A stretch of 47,933 nt of DNA from Catenovulum agarivorans DS-2 (GTDB taxonomy: Bacteria; Pseudomonadota; Gammaproteobacteria; Enterobacterales; Alteromonadaceae): contig NZ_ARZY01000034.1 in NCBI RefSeq assembly GCF_000568405.1, positions 1 to 47,933 of the forward strand, given 5' to 3'. The translations under genes and the position numbers were made by a program. This document shows, one piece after another, positions 35,219 through 44,228 of this stretch. The notes under the pieces were generated by a model. It searched no databases and was not told the origin of the DNA. It saw nothing but the letters and a program-made list of their open reading frames with translations. Positions within the stretch are counted from its first letter, which is position 1. Each line of letters starts with the position of its first letter.

Positions 35219-36751
35219 ATGATGTTAAAGGACTTAGTAAAGAATTCAAATGACATCGCCGTTAATAGTGTAACGGCTGCTCAGTTATTTTCTGGTGATG
35301 TAATTAATATTGCTCACGAGCCGCATAATGGCTTTAAGGCTCGATTAAACCTTCCAGTATATCAGCGCCCTTACAAATGGGCTCCTAGCGATGTAGAAGC
35401 TTTACTTGATGACCTAAAGGCTTATTTTACAGCGAATACTGAAAGCATTGATTCACAAACAAAACCGTTACTCTATTTAGGCAGCGTGGTGTTGCATCAG
35501 GTTACTAATGGTTCTGAAACTATTTTAAATATTATTGATGGTCAACAGCGTATTACGACTTTGCAGTTAATTTGCATGGCAATAGCAACTAAAAGTGGTA
35601 ACAGTTACTCTCTGCCAAATATGCTGTATGGTTCGCCAAGTAGCCATGAGCGTATTGCCAAAAACTATCAGTGGCTAATATCACAATCGCTCCCTGAAGA
35701 ATTGTTATCGCTAGAATTAGAGCGTATTAACTTCACCGTTGTGATCACACAATCTGAAGATGAAGCCTATCGTTTTTTTGAAACGCAAAATACGGGGGGC
35801 GTGAGACTATCTGGCCCACAAGTCATTAAAGCCCACCACTTACGGGCAATACCCAGTGAAATACAAAACAATTTTGCGCGTAAGTGGGAGTCATTTAACT
35901 ATTTAGATGGTGTGGTTAACAGGCTGCTTAAAGCAAGGCGCTGGCAGGCATTTGGTTTTAAACATGTGCCTTCTCACCGAGCACCTGAAGGTGTTAAAAA
36001 AGCCATTGTAAAAGAGTTTGCCGAGAATATGGGCTGCAAAAATGAAGACGTAGCCTTTAGCCGTGGCGCTCAAATAAAAAGCTTATCGGGAGCAATATCT
36101 CAGCAACTTGTTGATGGCTATTTAGCTAAGCAGCCACTGAATGCAGGTATAAATACGGTTAATTATTTAGCCTATTTTAATCAGCTATATCACACCTTGA
36201 TGGTTGAGCAGTCTCAACCTTACCTAGAGCCATTCTATTCGTTTTACAACGAGGTGGTGTTAACGGCGAATAACAGCGATTTTTTAACAGAGTTGTTTGA
36301 TATTGCTATTTTGCTATATGTCAGTGAATTTGGAACAGAGCATCTTAATGAAGCCAGCTTTTGGTTAGCTCGATGTGTCTTTTCTATTCGACTTTTCAAT
36401 GAAAAAACAGTCAGAGAAGACTCTATTTCCTCATTTGTGAAAAATTATCCATTACTTGACTGGATAACCACGGCTTATGAGCACAAGCAGTTAGTTGCAA
36501 TGTTGCAAAATTTTGAGCGAGATATAACGCCCGATAACATTGGAATATCAGATAGAGACGGCAAGCCTGCTAATGGAGTAAAGCAAAAATTCTTAAAAGG
36601 TTATGCTGAGTTTTTTAACATACTTATAGCAGAGCGCACTGGTAATCAAATAGCTCAGTCTTTTGATGCCGAATTGAAACAAGGCATAAAGAGCAAATTA
36701 GCAGAGATTAAAGAGAAAAATGTTCAAGCATTACGGGAGTGTTTTGCATGA
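35219..36751 (+). CDS. DUF262 family protein, first of a pair (GmrS-like, no HNH)
   Basis: About 510 residues. The N-terminal DUF262 (ParB/Srx-fold) domain shows YQRPYKW near 50, the nucleotide-handling DGQQR near 108-112 and the FFETQNTGGVRLSG motif near 185. The rest is helical with no DUF1524 HxxP or NLxLL motif, so a nuclease centre is not visible. In GmrSD-type type IV restriction, the DUF262 part uses NTP and the DUF1524 part cuts modified DNA. The start may be TTG 35210 or the ATGs at 35219/35222; GGAG at 35202 fits either. Its stop overlaps the start of the next gene (ATGA). Candidate defence subunit. Confidence 0.85.
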   Translation: MMLKDLVKNSNDIAVNSVTAAQLFSGDVINIAHEPHNGFKARLNLPVYQRPYKWAPSDVEALLDDLKAYFTANTESIDSQTKPLLYLGSVVLHQVTNGSETILNIIDGQQRITTLQLICMAIATKSGNSYSLPNMLYGSPSSHERIAKNYQWLISQSLPEELLSLELERINFTVVITQSEDEAYRFFETQNTGGVRLSGPQVIKAHHLRAIPSEIQNNFARKWESFNYLDGVVNRLLKARRWQAFGFKHVPSHRAPEGVKKAIVKEFAENMGCKNEDVAFSRGAQIKSLSGAISQQLVDGYLAKQPLNAGINTVNYLAYFNQLYHTLMVEQSQPYLEPFYSFYNEVVLTANNSDFLTELFDIAILLYVSEFGTEHLNEASFWLARCVFSIRLFNEKTVREDSISSFVKNYPLLDWITTAYEHKQLVAMLQNFERDITPDNIGISDRDGKPANGVKQKFLKGYAEFFNILIAERTGNQIAQSFDAELKQGIKSKLAEIKEKNVQALRECFA

Positions 36752-38778
36752 GTTTAGCTGTATCAAGCAATACTTCTAGTGTTAGTCAGGTCGAAACAAA
36801 AGTACAAACACCACAGGATTTATTAATAAACAAAATCGCGTTTGAAATCCCATCTTATCAGCGGCCCTATGTGTGGGGCGGTGAAAGCGTATTAAAGTTA
36901 TTACAGGACATAGAGCAAGCATTTATTGCCAAAGAGCACCAATATTATATTGGCACGGTACTTTCTTCTCAATTGTCGAAAAAAGCGAACAAAGATGCAT
37001 CGGTGAGCTTTGAATTGATTGATGGGCAACAGCGCATGACTACCTTAATGCTGATTGCCATTGCATTTAAAAAAGCCAATGTTGATTGTGAGCTTTCAAA
37101 CGTTGCGACATTGGCGCATTTTCCTCGTGTTACGTTTTCAATTAGAGAAATGGTACAAGGTTTATTGTGTTCATGGACGGATTTAGAGTTTACACATAAG
37201 CCTTCTGATGAAGATATTCATAAAAATGAATATACCAAGTATTTAGCCGAAGCGTTAAATACAGCAACGAGCTTTATTAAAGAAATACGCAAGGACAGGA
37301 AAAAAGGTGAAGCGCATTTAGTTAATTTTGCTAAGTACTTTTATCAGCAAGTACGCTGGGTTAATAACATTATTCCAGCTGGAACCGATTTGAATAAACT
37401 GTTCGCGACTATGAATACCAGTGGTGTGCAGCTAGAACAATCGGATATTTTAAAATCGAAGCTTTTAGGTAAGTTGAGCAAAAACCGTCATGAGTATGAT
37501 GGCTTGTGGCAAGTGTGTGAGAATCTAAAGAATTACTTTGAGCGCAATGTGAGGCGTGTTTTTGCTGCCTCTAACTGGAATGAGCTCCAAGATGTAGAGC
37601 TTGCAAGTTTTGATAAGACAAAGTTTAAGCTTGTTGAGACCAGCAAGCCTCTGGATGGTTTAGACAAAGGTTTCAATAATACTAGAGGACTAACGCTTGA
37701 AGAGATTGTTAAAGATGAATCTTTGTTAAGTAAGTCTGAGCCTAAAAATGCGACTGACAGCAATGCTAACGACTCTGATAATGAGGTGTACTGTCGCTCT
37801 ATTATTAGTTTTCCGTTGCTTTTAATTCACACGTTTAGAATTTATAACGCTCAATCTGGTAATGGAGACATTGCAAGTCGTGTTAATGGTGAGCGACTTA
37901 ATCAAGCATTTGAAAAGTTTGTGATAAATGCTTCTGAATTCGAGGTAATTAAGTTTTTAGATTGCTTATGGCAAGTACGCTACCAGTTTGATAAGTGGGT
38001 TGTGAAGTGGGTAGAAAAGGCCGAAGAATCCACGGCAGCTTTACGATTAAGTAATGTTAATTTCTCAAAGACACAAAGCAGATTAAACCGAGTCCCTACA
38101 GAAATTACAGAGCTAAGCCAACTTCAAAGCGTTCGATACTTCACTGGTGAACGAAGCGCCCAGTATTGGCTTACATCTTTTCTAGGCTGGTTAGTTAAAA
38201 ACAATACTGACGATAAAGACTTAGTATTAGCTAAGTTAGAAGATATTGATAACAAACTGTCATTAGCTTTGTTCTATGAACAGTTAAGTCAAAAGCAGGC
38301 AAGTTATAACTATCTCAAAAAGCCAGAGGTTAGTGTTGGTAATTCATATGAAATGAGTGCGTATCTAAAACAAATCAATGGTACTGGGTTTGAGCATTAT
38401 TGGTTCCAGAAATTGGAATATGTGCTTTGGAAAAATGAGCAAAATAGAGCTGATGACAAATTCAGAAAATACCGCATTAGTTCAAAGAACTCTGTTGAGC
38501 ATGTTCACCCACAACATGAAGAATACGATAAGCGGTTAGAAGATAGCTATTTGAATGCTTTTGGCAATCTTGTGTTACTGAGTCCGGGCGAAAATTCGTC
38601 CTACAGTAATCAAACGGTTGGTAAAAAACAGGAAGATTTCAAAGCCAAACCAGTATATGACTCACTCAAGTTAAAACAAATCTTTGAGCTGAAGCAAAAC
38701 GGTGAGTGGGACAAAGATATGATTAAACAGCATCAAAAAGAGATGATCTGTTTATTAGAAAAGCATTATTTTGGATGA
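36748..38778 (+). CDS. DUF262-DUF1524 protein, second of a pair (GmrSD-like)
   Basis: A 676-residue protein with an N-terminal DUF262 domain (YQRPYVW 37-43, DGQQR 92-96, FATMNTSGVQLEQ near 215). A long helical middle follows, then a C-terminal DUF1524 HNH-like nuclease domain: VEHVHPQHEEYD (HxxP), then NAFGNLVLLSPGENSSYSN. This layout matches fused GmrSD-type modification-dependent endonucleases. The start is the ATG at 36748 within the ATGA overlap, after GGGAG; an upstream ATG at 36739 is less likely. Tight coupling to a paralogue that lacks the nuclease domain suggests a hetero-complex. Role in phage defence is inference from family and context. Confidence 0.88.
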   Translation: MSLAVSSNTSSVSQVETKVQTPQDLLINKIAFEIPSYQRPYVWGGESVLKLLQDIEQAFIAKEHQYYIGTVLSSQLSKKANKDASVSFELIDGQQRMTTLMLIAIAFKKANVDCELSNVATLAHFPRVTFSIREMVQGLLCSWTDLEFTHKPSDEDIHKNEYTKYLAEALNTATSFIKEIRKDRKKGEAHLVNFAKYFYQQVRWVNNIIPAGTDLNKLFATMNTSGVQLEQSDILKSKLLGKLSKNRHEYDGLWQVCENLKNYFERNVRRVFAASNWNELQDVELASFDKTKFKLVETSKPLDGLDKGFNNTRGLTLEEIVKDESLLSKSEPKNATDSNANDSDNEVYCRSIISFPLLLIHTFRIYNAQSGNGDIASRVNGERLNQAFEKFVINASEFEVIKFLDCLWQVRYQFDKWVVKWVEKAEESTAALRLSNVNFSKTQSRLNRVPTEITELSQLQSVRYFTGERSAQYWLTSFLGWLVKNNTDDKDLVLAKLEDIDNKLSLALFYEQLSQKQASYNYLKKPEVSVGNSYEMSAYLKQINGTGFEHYWFQKLEYVLWKNEQNRADDKFRKYRISSKNSVEHVHPQHEEYDKRLEDSYLNAFGNLVLLSPGENSSYSNQTVGKKQEDFKAKPVYDSLKLKQIFELKQNGEWDKDMIKQHQKEMICLLEKHYFG

Positions 38779-38887
38779 GTGGCATTTAACCACAGCCATG
38801 AGACGCAAACGCTGCATGCTTCGACAATATTTATCCGCACATTACCATCCTGCAAACCAACTTGATTTTTGCCACTGCTAAATTATA

Positions 38888-38903
38888 CTGTATAAAAATA
38901 CAG
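38888..38903 (+). promoter_or_regulatory. LexA (SOS) box upstream of imuA
   Basis: CTGTATAAAAATACAG: perfect CTGT-N8-ACAG of the gammaproteobacterial LexA consensus, with an AT-rich centre. It is 7 bases before the imuA ATG and overlaps a TATACT -10 (38884-38889). It predicts DNA-damage induction of the imuA-imuB-dnaE2 cassette. Confidence 0.9.
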
Positions 38904-38910
38904 GTTATTT

Positions 38911-39618
38911 ATGACAAGCATTATTGAATCTTTAGAAAATAAACATTGGCTATGGCGTGGCCGAGGTCAATCTCGGCAGGCTATTGGTGAGCGATTGCCA
39001 ACTGGTTACTCTGAGCTTGATGAGAGCCTGCAAGGTGGTTTTGCCAAAACTGGCGTGCATGAAATGTTTGTTGCAACAGGCATTGGTGAGCTGCGCTTAT
39101 GTTTGGCGGCTTGCCATGATTCAGTTTCTGTTTTTATTCAACCGCCTGGCGTATTGAATGGTCAGTTGTTAGCTTACGCGGGTATTTCTCCTCAACAAGT
39201 TATTGTCGTTAAAGTACAAGATCATAAAGAAATGTTATGGGCTGCTGAGCAGTGTTGTAAAAGTGGCGCTTGCCAAAATGTATTTATATGGCCGCAAATG
39301 CTTAATCTTGCAGGCCGTTTTGAAGTGCACCATATCAAGCGTTTACAGCTTGCCTGCCAGCAGGGGCATTGCCGATTGTTTATTTTACGTCAAGATAAAC
39401 AACCGCATATCTCATTACCAGTCGAAGCCAGTTTAAGTTTAAAAGCTCATCCTAAAGGGTTGCAAGTCAAAATAAATAAACAAAAAGCAGGCTGGCCAAG
39501 CCCTTGGGTTGTGGTCAATATGTGCCAACAATGGCCAGAATTAACGACTGTTGCGGCTCAGCAGCAAGCGTTTGACAATAATATTATCCACTTTCCAGCC
39601 AAAGCTTCTGGCGGATAA
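38911..39618 (+). CDS. imuA: Translesion synthesis accessory protein ImuA
   Basis: A 235-residue RecA/SulA-like protein of the SOS mutagenesis cassette. It opens with a Trp-rich stretch and the LPTGYSELDESLQGGFAKTGVHEMF block typical of ImuA proteins, equivalent to the RecA-fold start but without an intact Walker A. It is thought to help organise the mutasome with ImuB. It is the first gene under the LexA box; imuB begins 16 bases after its stop. Confidence 0.9.
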   Translation: MTSIIESLENKHWLWRGRGQSRQAIGERLPTGYSELDESLQGGFAKTGVHEMFVATGIGELRLCLAACHDSVSVFIQPPGVLNGQLLAYAGISPQQVIVVKVQDHKEMLWAAEQCCKSGACQNVFIWPQMLNLAGRFEVHHIKRLQLACQQGHCRLFILRQDKQPHISLPVEASLSLKAHPKGLQVKINKQKAGWPSPWVVVNMCQQWPELTTVAAQQQAFDNNIIHFPAKASGG

Positions 39619-39634
39619 GCAAAAGGAAGGCAAG

Positions 39635-41068
39635 ATGTCAGCGGCTTTGTGGTTATATTTACATTTTCCAAACTTGCAGTTGGATAAGTTGCTGCTATCG
39701 GAACAAAGGCATGCAGATAACAATGCAATTGTTATTTCAAATAGTAAAGATGCCCGTATTGTGCAACTTAATACAATAGCGAAGCAGCATGGTATAAAAG
39801 CAGGCATGGGCATAGCCACTGCTTCGGCTTTATATCGACAATTACAAATATATCCTTACCAAGCGGATATAGAGCAACAAACCATTTTAGAAATCGCACA
39901 ATGGCTTTATTTAGTCACGGCTGATATCTCTTTACATTATCAACAGGGTATTTTGATTAAAGTCAGTGATATGCTCATGCTTTACCAAAGTTTAGACAAG
40001 TACTGGTTAACACTCAAAAATCATTTAGATGAGCTGGGTTACCAGTATCAATATTGTTTAGCGTATTCGCCGATTGCTGCGCGTTTGTTGGCACAAGCGG
40101 GCACTAATTTATTAACAAGCTCGGCGGATAAAATTAATTATTTGCTTGGGCAGCTTTCTCTTGAGCAAACAGATTTAACCAAAAAACAAATTGAGCAGTT
40201 AAATAGAGTTGGCATTCAGTATTTAGCTGAATTAATTAAATTGCCGCTGGCCGATTTACATAAAAGGTTTGAACACAGTTTAGTGACTTACTTAGGCCAG
40301 TTAACTGGACAGTTACAACAAGTGGTTGGATTTTATCACCCACCTGAACAATTTAAGCAATCACTCGATTTGTTGTTTGAAATATCCGATAGTCAAAAAC
40401 TATTACCTTCAATAAAAAAACTACTAGATAAGCTTGAACGCTTTTTATATTTGCGTGACAAACGCTGCCAGCAAATTCAGTTGCAATTGATTACTCGAGA
40501 AAAATCGCAGGTGCAATTAACCGTAGCTAGCAGTCAAGGTGAGTTTAAAGCAGATAAGTGGGCGAGCTTAGTTGCTTTAAAGCTTGAAAGTTGCCAACTG
40601 CCAGAGCCAGTTATTGAAATCAACTTGCAGGTTGAACGGTTATTGTCTAGCCAAGAAAATAAAGCCGATATGTTCAACCAAGCACCTGTCGGCAGTTTAT
40701 CTTTACCTGAGTTAATTTCACGTTTGCAGGCTAGGTTAGGGGACAACAACGTATTATGCGTACAGCTAAAGGACGATCATAGGCCAGAGCAAGCCAACCA
40801 ATTAACCGCCATTAAAGCAGATTTTTTTAGACACAAAACCAACGATAAACTCACAGGGTTATTAAGACCAAGTTTTTTGTTTGAGTTTCCGAAAAAGCTC
40901 ACTGAGCAAGTTACGATTCAACAAGGGCCAGAGCGAATTGTCTGCGGGTGGTGGGATAATCAAGCGGTTATTCGCGATTATTTTATAGCTCGGAGTCAGC
41001 AAGGTGTCTGGTTATGGATTTATCGTACACCCGCACAACAATGGTATTTGCATGGAATTTTTAGCTAA
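39635..41068 (+). CDS. imuB: Y-family polymerase homologue ImuB (catalytically inactive)
   Basis: A 477-residue DinB-like scaffold protein that links DnaE2 to the sliding clamp. The start at 39635 follows AAGGAAGG; the longer frame overlaps imuA. The N-terminus reads LWLYLHFPNLQLDKLL where active Y-family polymerases have the DxD-type catalytic motif, so the acidic residues are missing, as known for ImuB. Helix-hairpin-helix (LNRVGIQYLAEL near 195) and little-finger regions follow, and the C-terminus ends WYLHGIFS. Its stop and the dnaE2 start share one base (TAATG). Confidence 0.92.
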   Translation: MSAALWLYLHFPNLQLDKLLLSEQRHADNNAIVISNSKDARIVQLNTIAKQHGIKAGMGIATASALYRQLQIYPYQADIEQQTILEIAQWLYLVTADISLHYQQGILIKVSDMLMLYQSLDKYWLTLKNHLDELGYQYQYCLAYSPIAARLLAQAGTNLLTSSADKINYLLGQLSLEQTDLTKKQIEQLNRVGIQYLAELIKLPLADLHKRFEHSLVTYLGQLTGQLQQVVGFYHPPEQFKQSLDLLFEISDSQKLLPSIKKLLDKLERFLYLRDKRCQQIQLQLITREKSQVQLTVASSQGEFKADKWASLVALKLESCQLPEPVIEINLQVERLLSSQENKADMFNQAPVGSLSLPELISRLQARLGDNNVLCVQLKDDHRPEQANQLTAIKADFFRHKTNDKLTGLLRPSFLFEFPKKLTEQVTIQQGPERIVCGWWDNQAVIRDYFIARSQQGVWLWIYRTPAQQWYLHGIFS

Positions 41069-44000
41069 TGGAATATGCAGAGCTTTTTTGCCAAAGCAAC
41101 TTTTCTTTTTTACAAGGTGCATCTCACCCAGAGGAGCTGGTCAGTCGCGCCAATTTTTTAAACTACTCAGCCATCGCAATAACAGATGAGTGCTCTGTCG
41201 CTGGGGTTGTACGTGCGTACACAGCAATTAAAGCGCAAAAACTAGCTATAAAATTGATTATAGGCAGTTTATTTAAACTAGATGCAGGTTTGTCGATAGT
41301 TGCCTTGTGTCCAAATCATCAAGCCTATAGCGAACTTTGTCGTATTATCAGTAACGCGAGGAGGCGTAGCGACAAAGGCCAATACCAGTTAGAGCAGTGG
41401 GATTTAATGTCGCTCAAACATTGTTTAATTCTGTGGTTACCACAAGGAAGTCACCAAGATAATACCTGGGGGCGTTGGCTACAAAAATACCATAATGGTC
41501 GATTATATATTGGCATACAAAGGCATTTAACCCACCAAGAAAATAGCTATATTAGCCGTTGCCAGCAGTTAGCGGATGAACTTGAGTTAAGCATAGCAGC
41601 AGTAGGGGGCGTATTAATGCATTGCCCAACGCGTTTATCACTGCAACACACTGTGACGGCAATTCGTTTAGGTACAAGTATAGATAAGTTAGGTTATCAA
41701 GCATTGAGTAATGCTGAGTGTAGTTTGCGTTCGATTGATAAACTAAACAAATTGTTTAAACCCCAGTGGTTACAAACCAGCCATCATATTGCAGAACAAT
41801 GCCAATTTAATTTAGCTGAATTAAGTTACCAATACCCAGCCGAATTAGTTCCCGAAGGTAAAAGTGCTATGGGGTATTTACGCGAATTAGTTGAGCAGGG
41901 CAAAGCTCAACGTTTTCCAGATGGTGTGCCAGAGAATGTGCAACAAACGATAGATAAAGAACTTCAATTAATTGATGAGCTCAATTATCCATATTATTTT
42001 TTAACCATTCATGACATTGTTAGTTTTGCGCAGCAGCAGGGCATTTTGTATCAAGGGCGCGGTTCAGCGGCCAATTCTGTTGTGTGTTATTGCTTGCAAA
42101 TCACCTCGGTTGATCCAAGGCAAATAGCTGTATTATTTGAGCGTTTTATCAGAAAAGAACGCAACGAACCGCCAGATATTGATGTAGATTTTGAACACGA
42201 ACGCCGTGAAGAAATCATTCAATATATCTATCAAAAATATGGTCGACGCCGCACAGCTATTGCAGCAACAGTGATCACCTATAGGTTAAAAAGCGCCATT
42301 CGAGAAGTGGGCAAAGCTTTAGGTATTCATGTTACTCAATTAGAGTATTTTATCAAAAACATGAATCGACGAGACAAAGGATTGAACTGGCAAAGCCAAC
42401 TGGTTGAGTTAGGTTTAACGCCGGAGTCAGTTAAAGGTCAGCAGTTTATCAATTTGGTGAATGAAATTTTGCGTTTTCCGCGGCATTTATCCCAGCATGT
42501 TGGCGGCTTTGTTATATCCGCTGGGCCTTTATATGAACTTGTGCCAGTTGAAAATGCATCTATGCCTGACAGAACCGTTATTCAATGGGATAAAGATGAT
42601 TTAGAAAGTTTAGGTTTATTAAAAGTTGATGTATTAGCACTAGGAATGTTGAGTGCCATTCGCAAATGTTTTTCTATGATAGCAGCCTCAGAACAACGGC
42701 AATTAAGCATAGCCGATATCACCAGTATGCAAGATGATGCAAATGTTTATCGCATGATCCAACAAGCTGACACTGTTGGCGTATTTCAAATAGAATCACG
42801 AGCACAAATGAGCATGCTACCTAGGCTTAGACCTGCCAATTATTATGATCTAGTGATTCAAATTGCCATTGTTAGACCTGGGCCGATTCAAGGCGATATG
42901 GTGCACCCGTTTTTAAAACGGCGCAAAGGTGAAGAGAAAATTGAATACCCATCCAAAGAGGTTGAACAAGTTTTAGCGCGTACTTTAGGTGTGCCGATTT
43001 TCCAAGAGCAAGTGATTAAACTAGCTATGGTTGCGGCTGGTTTTTCTGGCGGCGAAGCCGACCAACTACGCCGCGCTATGGCCAGTTGGAAAAAGTCTGG
43101 CGAGCTGATGAAATTTAAAAGCAAACTGATAGATGGCATGCGCAGCCGTGGTTATCAAGCAGAATTTGCCAACAGGTTATTTGAGCAAATTTGTGGGTTT
43201 GGTGAATATGGTTTTCCGGAAAGCCATTCAGCATCTTTTGCTGTGCTTGCGTATGTATCTGCTTGGCTGAAATATTATTATCCAGCTGAATTTTATACCG
43301 CCATTTTAAACAGTTTACCTATGGGGTTTTATAGCGCCTCGCAGCTAGTGCAAGATGCTAAAAGACACAAAATTACAGTTTTGCCTGTCTGTATTAATCA
43401 ATCTGATGCACAGCACAAAGTGGTTATTCAAGGTGCGCAAAAAAGCATGCGTTTAGGTTTTAACTTAGTAAAAGGCTTAACCCAAATAACTGCTGAAAAG
43501 CTAGTATTAAATCGACCGGTGCACGGCTATCAATCTATTGAACAAGTCAAACAAGTAATTGGCAACAAGCGCGATATGGAATTACTCGCCAGTGCCAATG
43601 CATTTGCTCAAATTGCGGATAATCGATACCAAAGCCGTTGGCAAATTATGAATAACCAAAGTGATTTGCCGTTATTTAGCCAATTACACGAACCCGAGCA
43701 AGGCTATTTATTTAAACCAAATGCATTAGATACCTTAACTGAAGATTACGCAGCTTTAGGCCTAAGCTTAGATTTACACCCAATTCAGCTATTAGAGCAA
43801 CAAGATAAACTTGGTAAATTTACCCGTATGGCTGAGCTCACGGAAAAAACACATCAATCATTAGTGACAGTTGTTGGCGTCGTTACAGGAAAACAAGCAC
43901 CAGGCACAGCATCTGGCGTAACGTTTATGACGCTTGAAGATGACACTGGTAATATCAATGTTGTGGTTTGGTCAGGAACAGCACGAGCGCAAAAACAAGC

Positions 44001-44139
44001 TTATCTAACCGCCAAAATTCTTAAAGTAAAAGGCATAGTTGAAAAAGCCGATAATGTTGTCCATGTTATTGCCGGTAAACTTGAAGACCTCACGCCTTTG
44101 TTAGGAGAGATAAAAACTCAGTCGCGGGAATTTCATTAA
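41068..44139 (+). CDS. dnaE2: Error-prone DNA polymerase DnaE2 (ImuC)
   Basis: C-family polymerase alpha subunit for mutagenic lesion bypass. The 1023-residue length matches DnaE2 (replicative DnaE is about 1160). An N-terminal PHP domain opens YAELFCQSNFSFLQGASHPEEL. The palm has catalytic Asp372 and Asp374 in PPDIDVDFEHERRE. The finger segment GRGSAANSVVCYCL, the conserved RPGPIQGDMVHPF and a C-terminal OB fold (about 925-1000) follow. The C-terminal clamp- and tau-binding region is lacking, as expected. Translationally coupled to imuB. Confidence 0.96.
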   Translation: MEYAELFCQSNFSFLQGASHPEELVSRANFLNYSAIAITDECSVAGVVRAYTAIKAQKLAIKLIIGSLFKLDAGLSIVALCPNHQAYSELCRIISNARRRSDKGQYQLEQWDLMSLKHCLILWLPQGSHQDNTWGRWLQKYHNGRLYIGIQRHLTHQENSYISRCQQLADELELSIAAVGGVLMHCPTRLSLQHTVTAIRLGTSIDKLGYQALSNAECSLRSIDKLNKLFKPQWLQTSHHIAEQCQFNLAELSYQYPAELVPEGKSAMGYLRELVEQGKAQRFPDGVPENVQQTIDKELQLIDELNYPYYFLTIHDIVSFAQQQGILYQGRGSAANSVVCYCLQITSVDPRQIAVLFERFIRKERNEPPDIDVDFEHERREEIIQYIYQKYGRRRTAIAATVITYRLKSAIREVGKALGIHVTQLEYFIKNMNRRDKGLNWQSQLVELGLTPESVKGQQFINLVNEILRFPRHLSQHVGGFVISAGPLYELVPVENASMPDRTVIQWDKDDLESLGLLKVDVLALGMLSAIRKCFSMIAASEQRQLSIADITSMQDDANVYRMIQQADTVGVFQIESRAQMSMLPRLRPANYYDLVIQIAIVRPGPIQGDMVHPFLKRRKGEEKIEYPSKEVEQVLARTLGVPIFQEQVIKLAMVAAGFSGGEADQLRRAMASWKKSGELMKFKSKLIDGMRSRGYQAEFANRLFEQICGFGEYGFPESHSASFAVLAYVSAWLKYYYPAEFYTAILNSLPMGFYSASQLVQDAKRHKITVLPVCINQSDAQHKVVIQGAQKSMRLGFNLVKGLTQITAEKLVLNRPVHGYQSIEQVKQVIGNKRDMELLASANAFAQIADNRYQSRWQIMNNQSDLPLFSQLHEPEQGYLFKPNALDTLTEDYAALGLSLDLHPIQLLEQQDKLGKFTRMAELTEKTHQSLVTVVGVVTGKQAPGTASGVTFMTLEDDTGNINVVVWSGTARAQKQAYLTAKILKVKGIVEKADNVVHVIAGKLEDLTPLLGEIKTQSREFH

Positions 44140-44228
44140 TTTAGATTTTAAGCTATTGTTTATATATTCTAATATCAGTCACATTCGCTGATTGTAATGA
44201 CCGAAGCCACTAAGGAAATACTGGCAAT

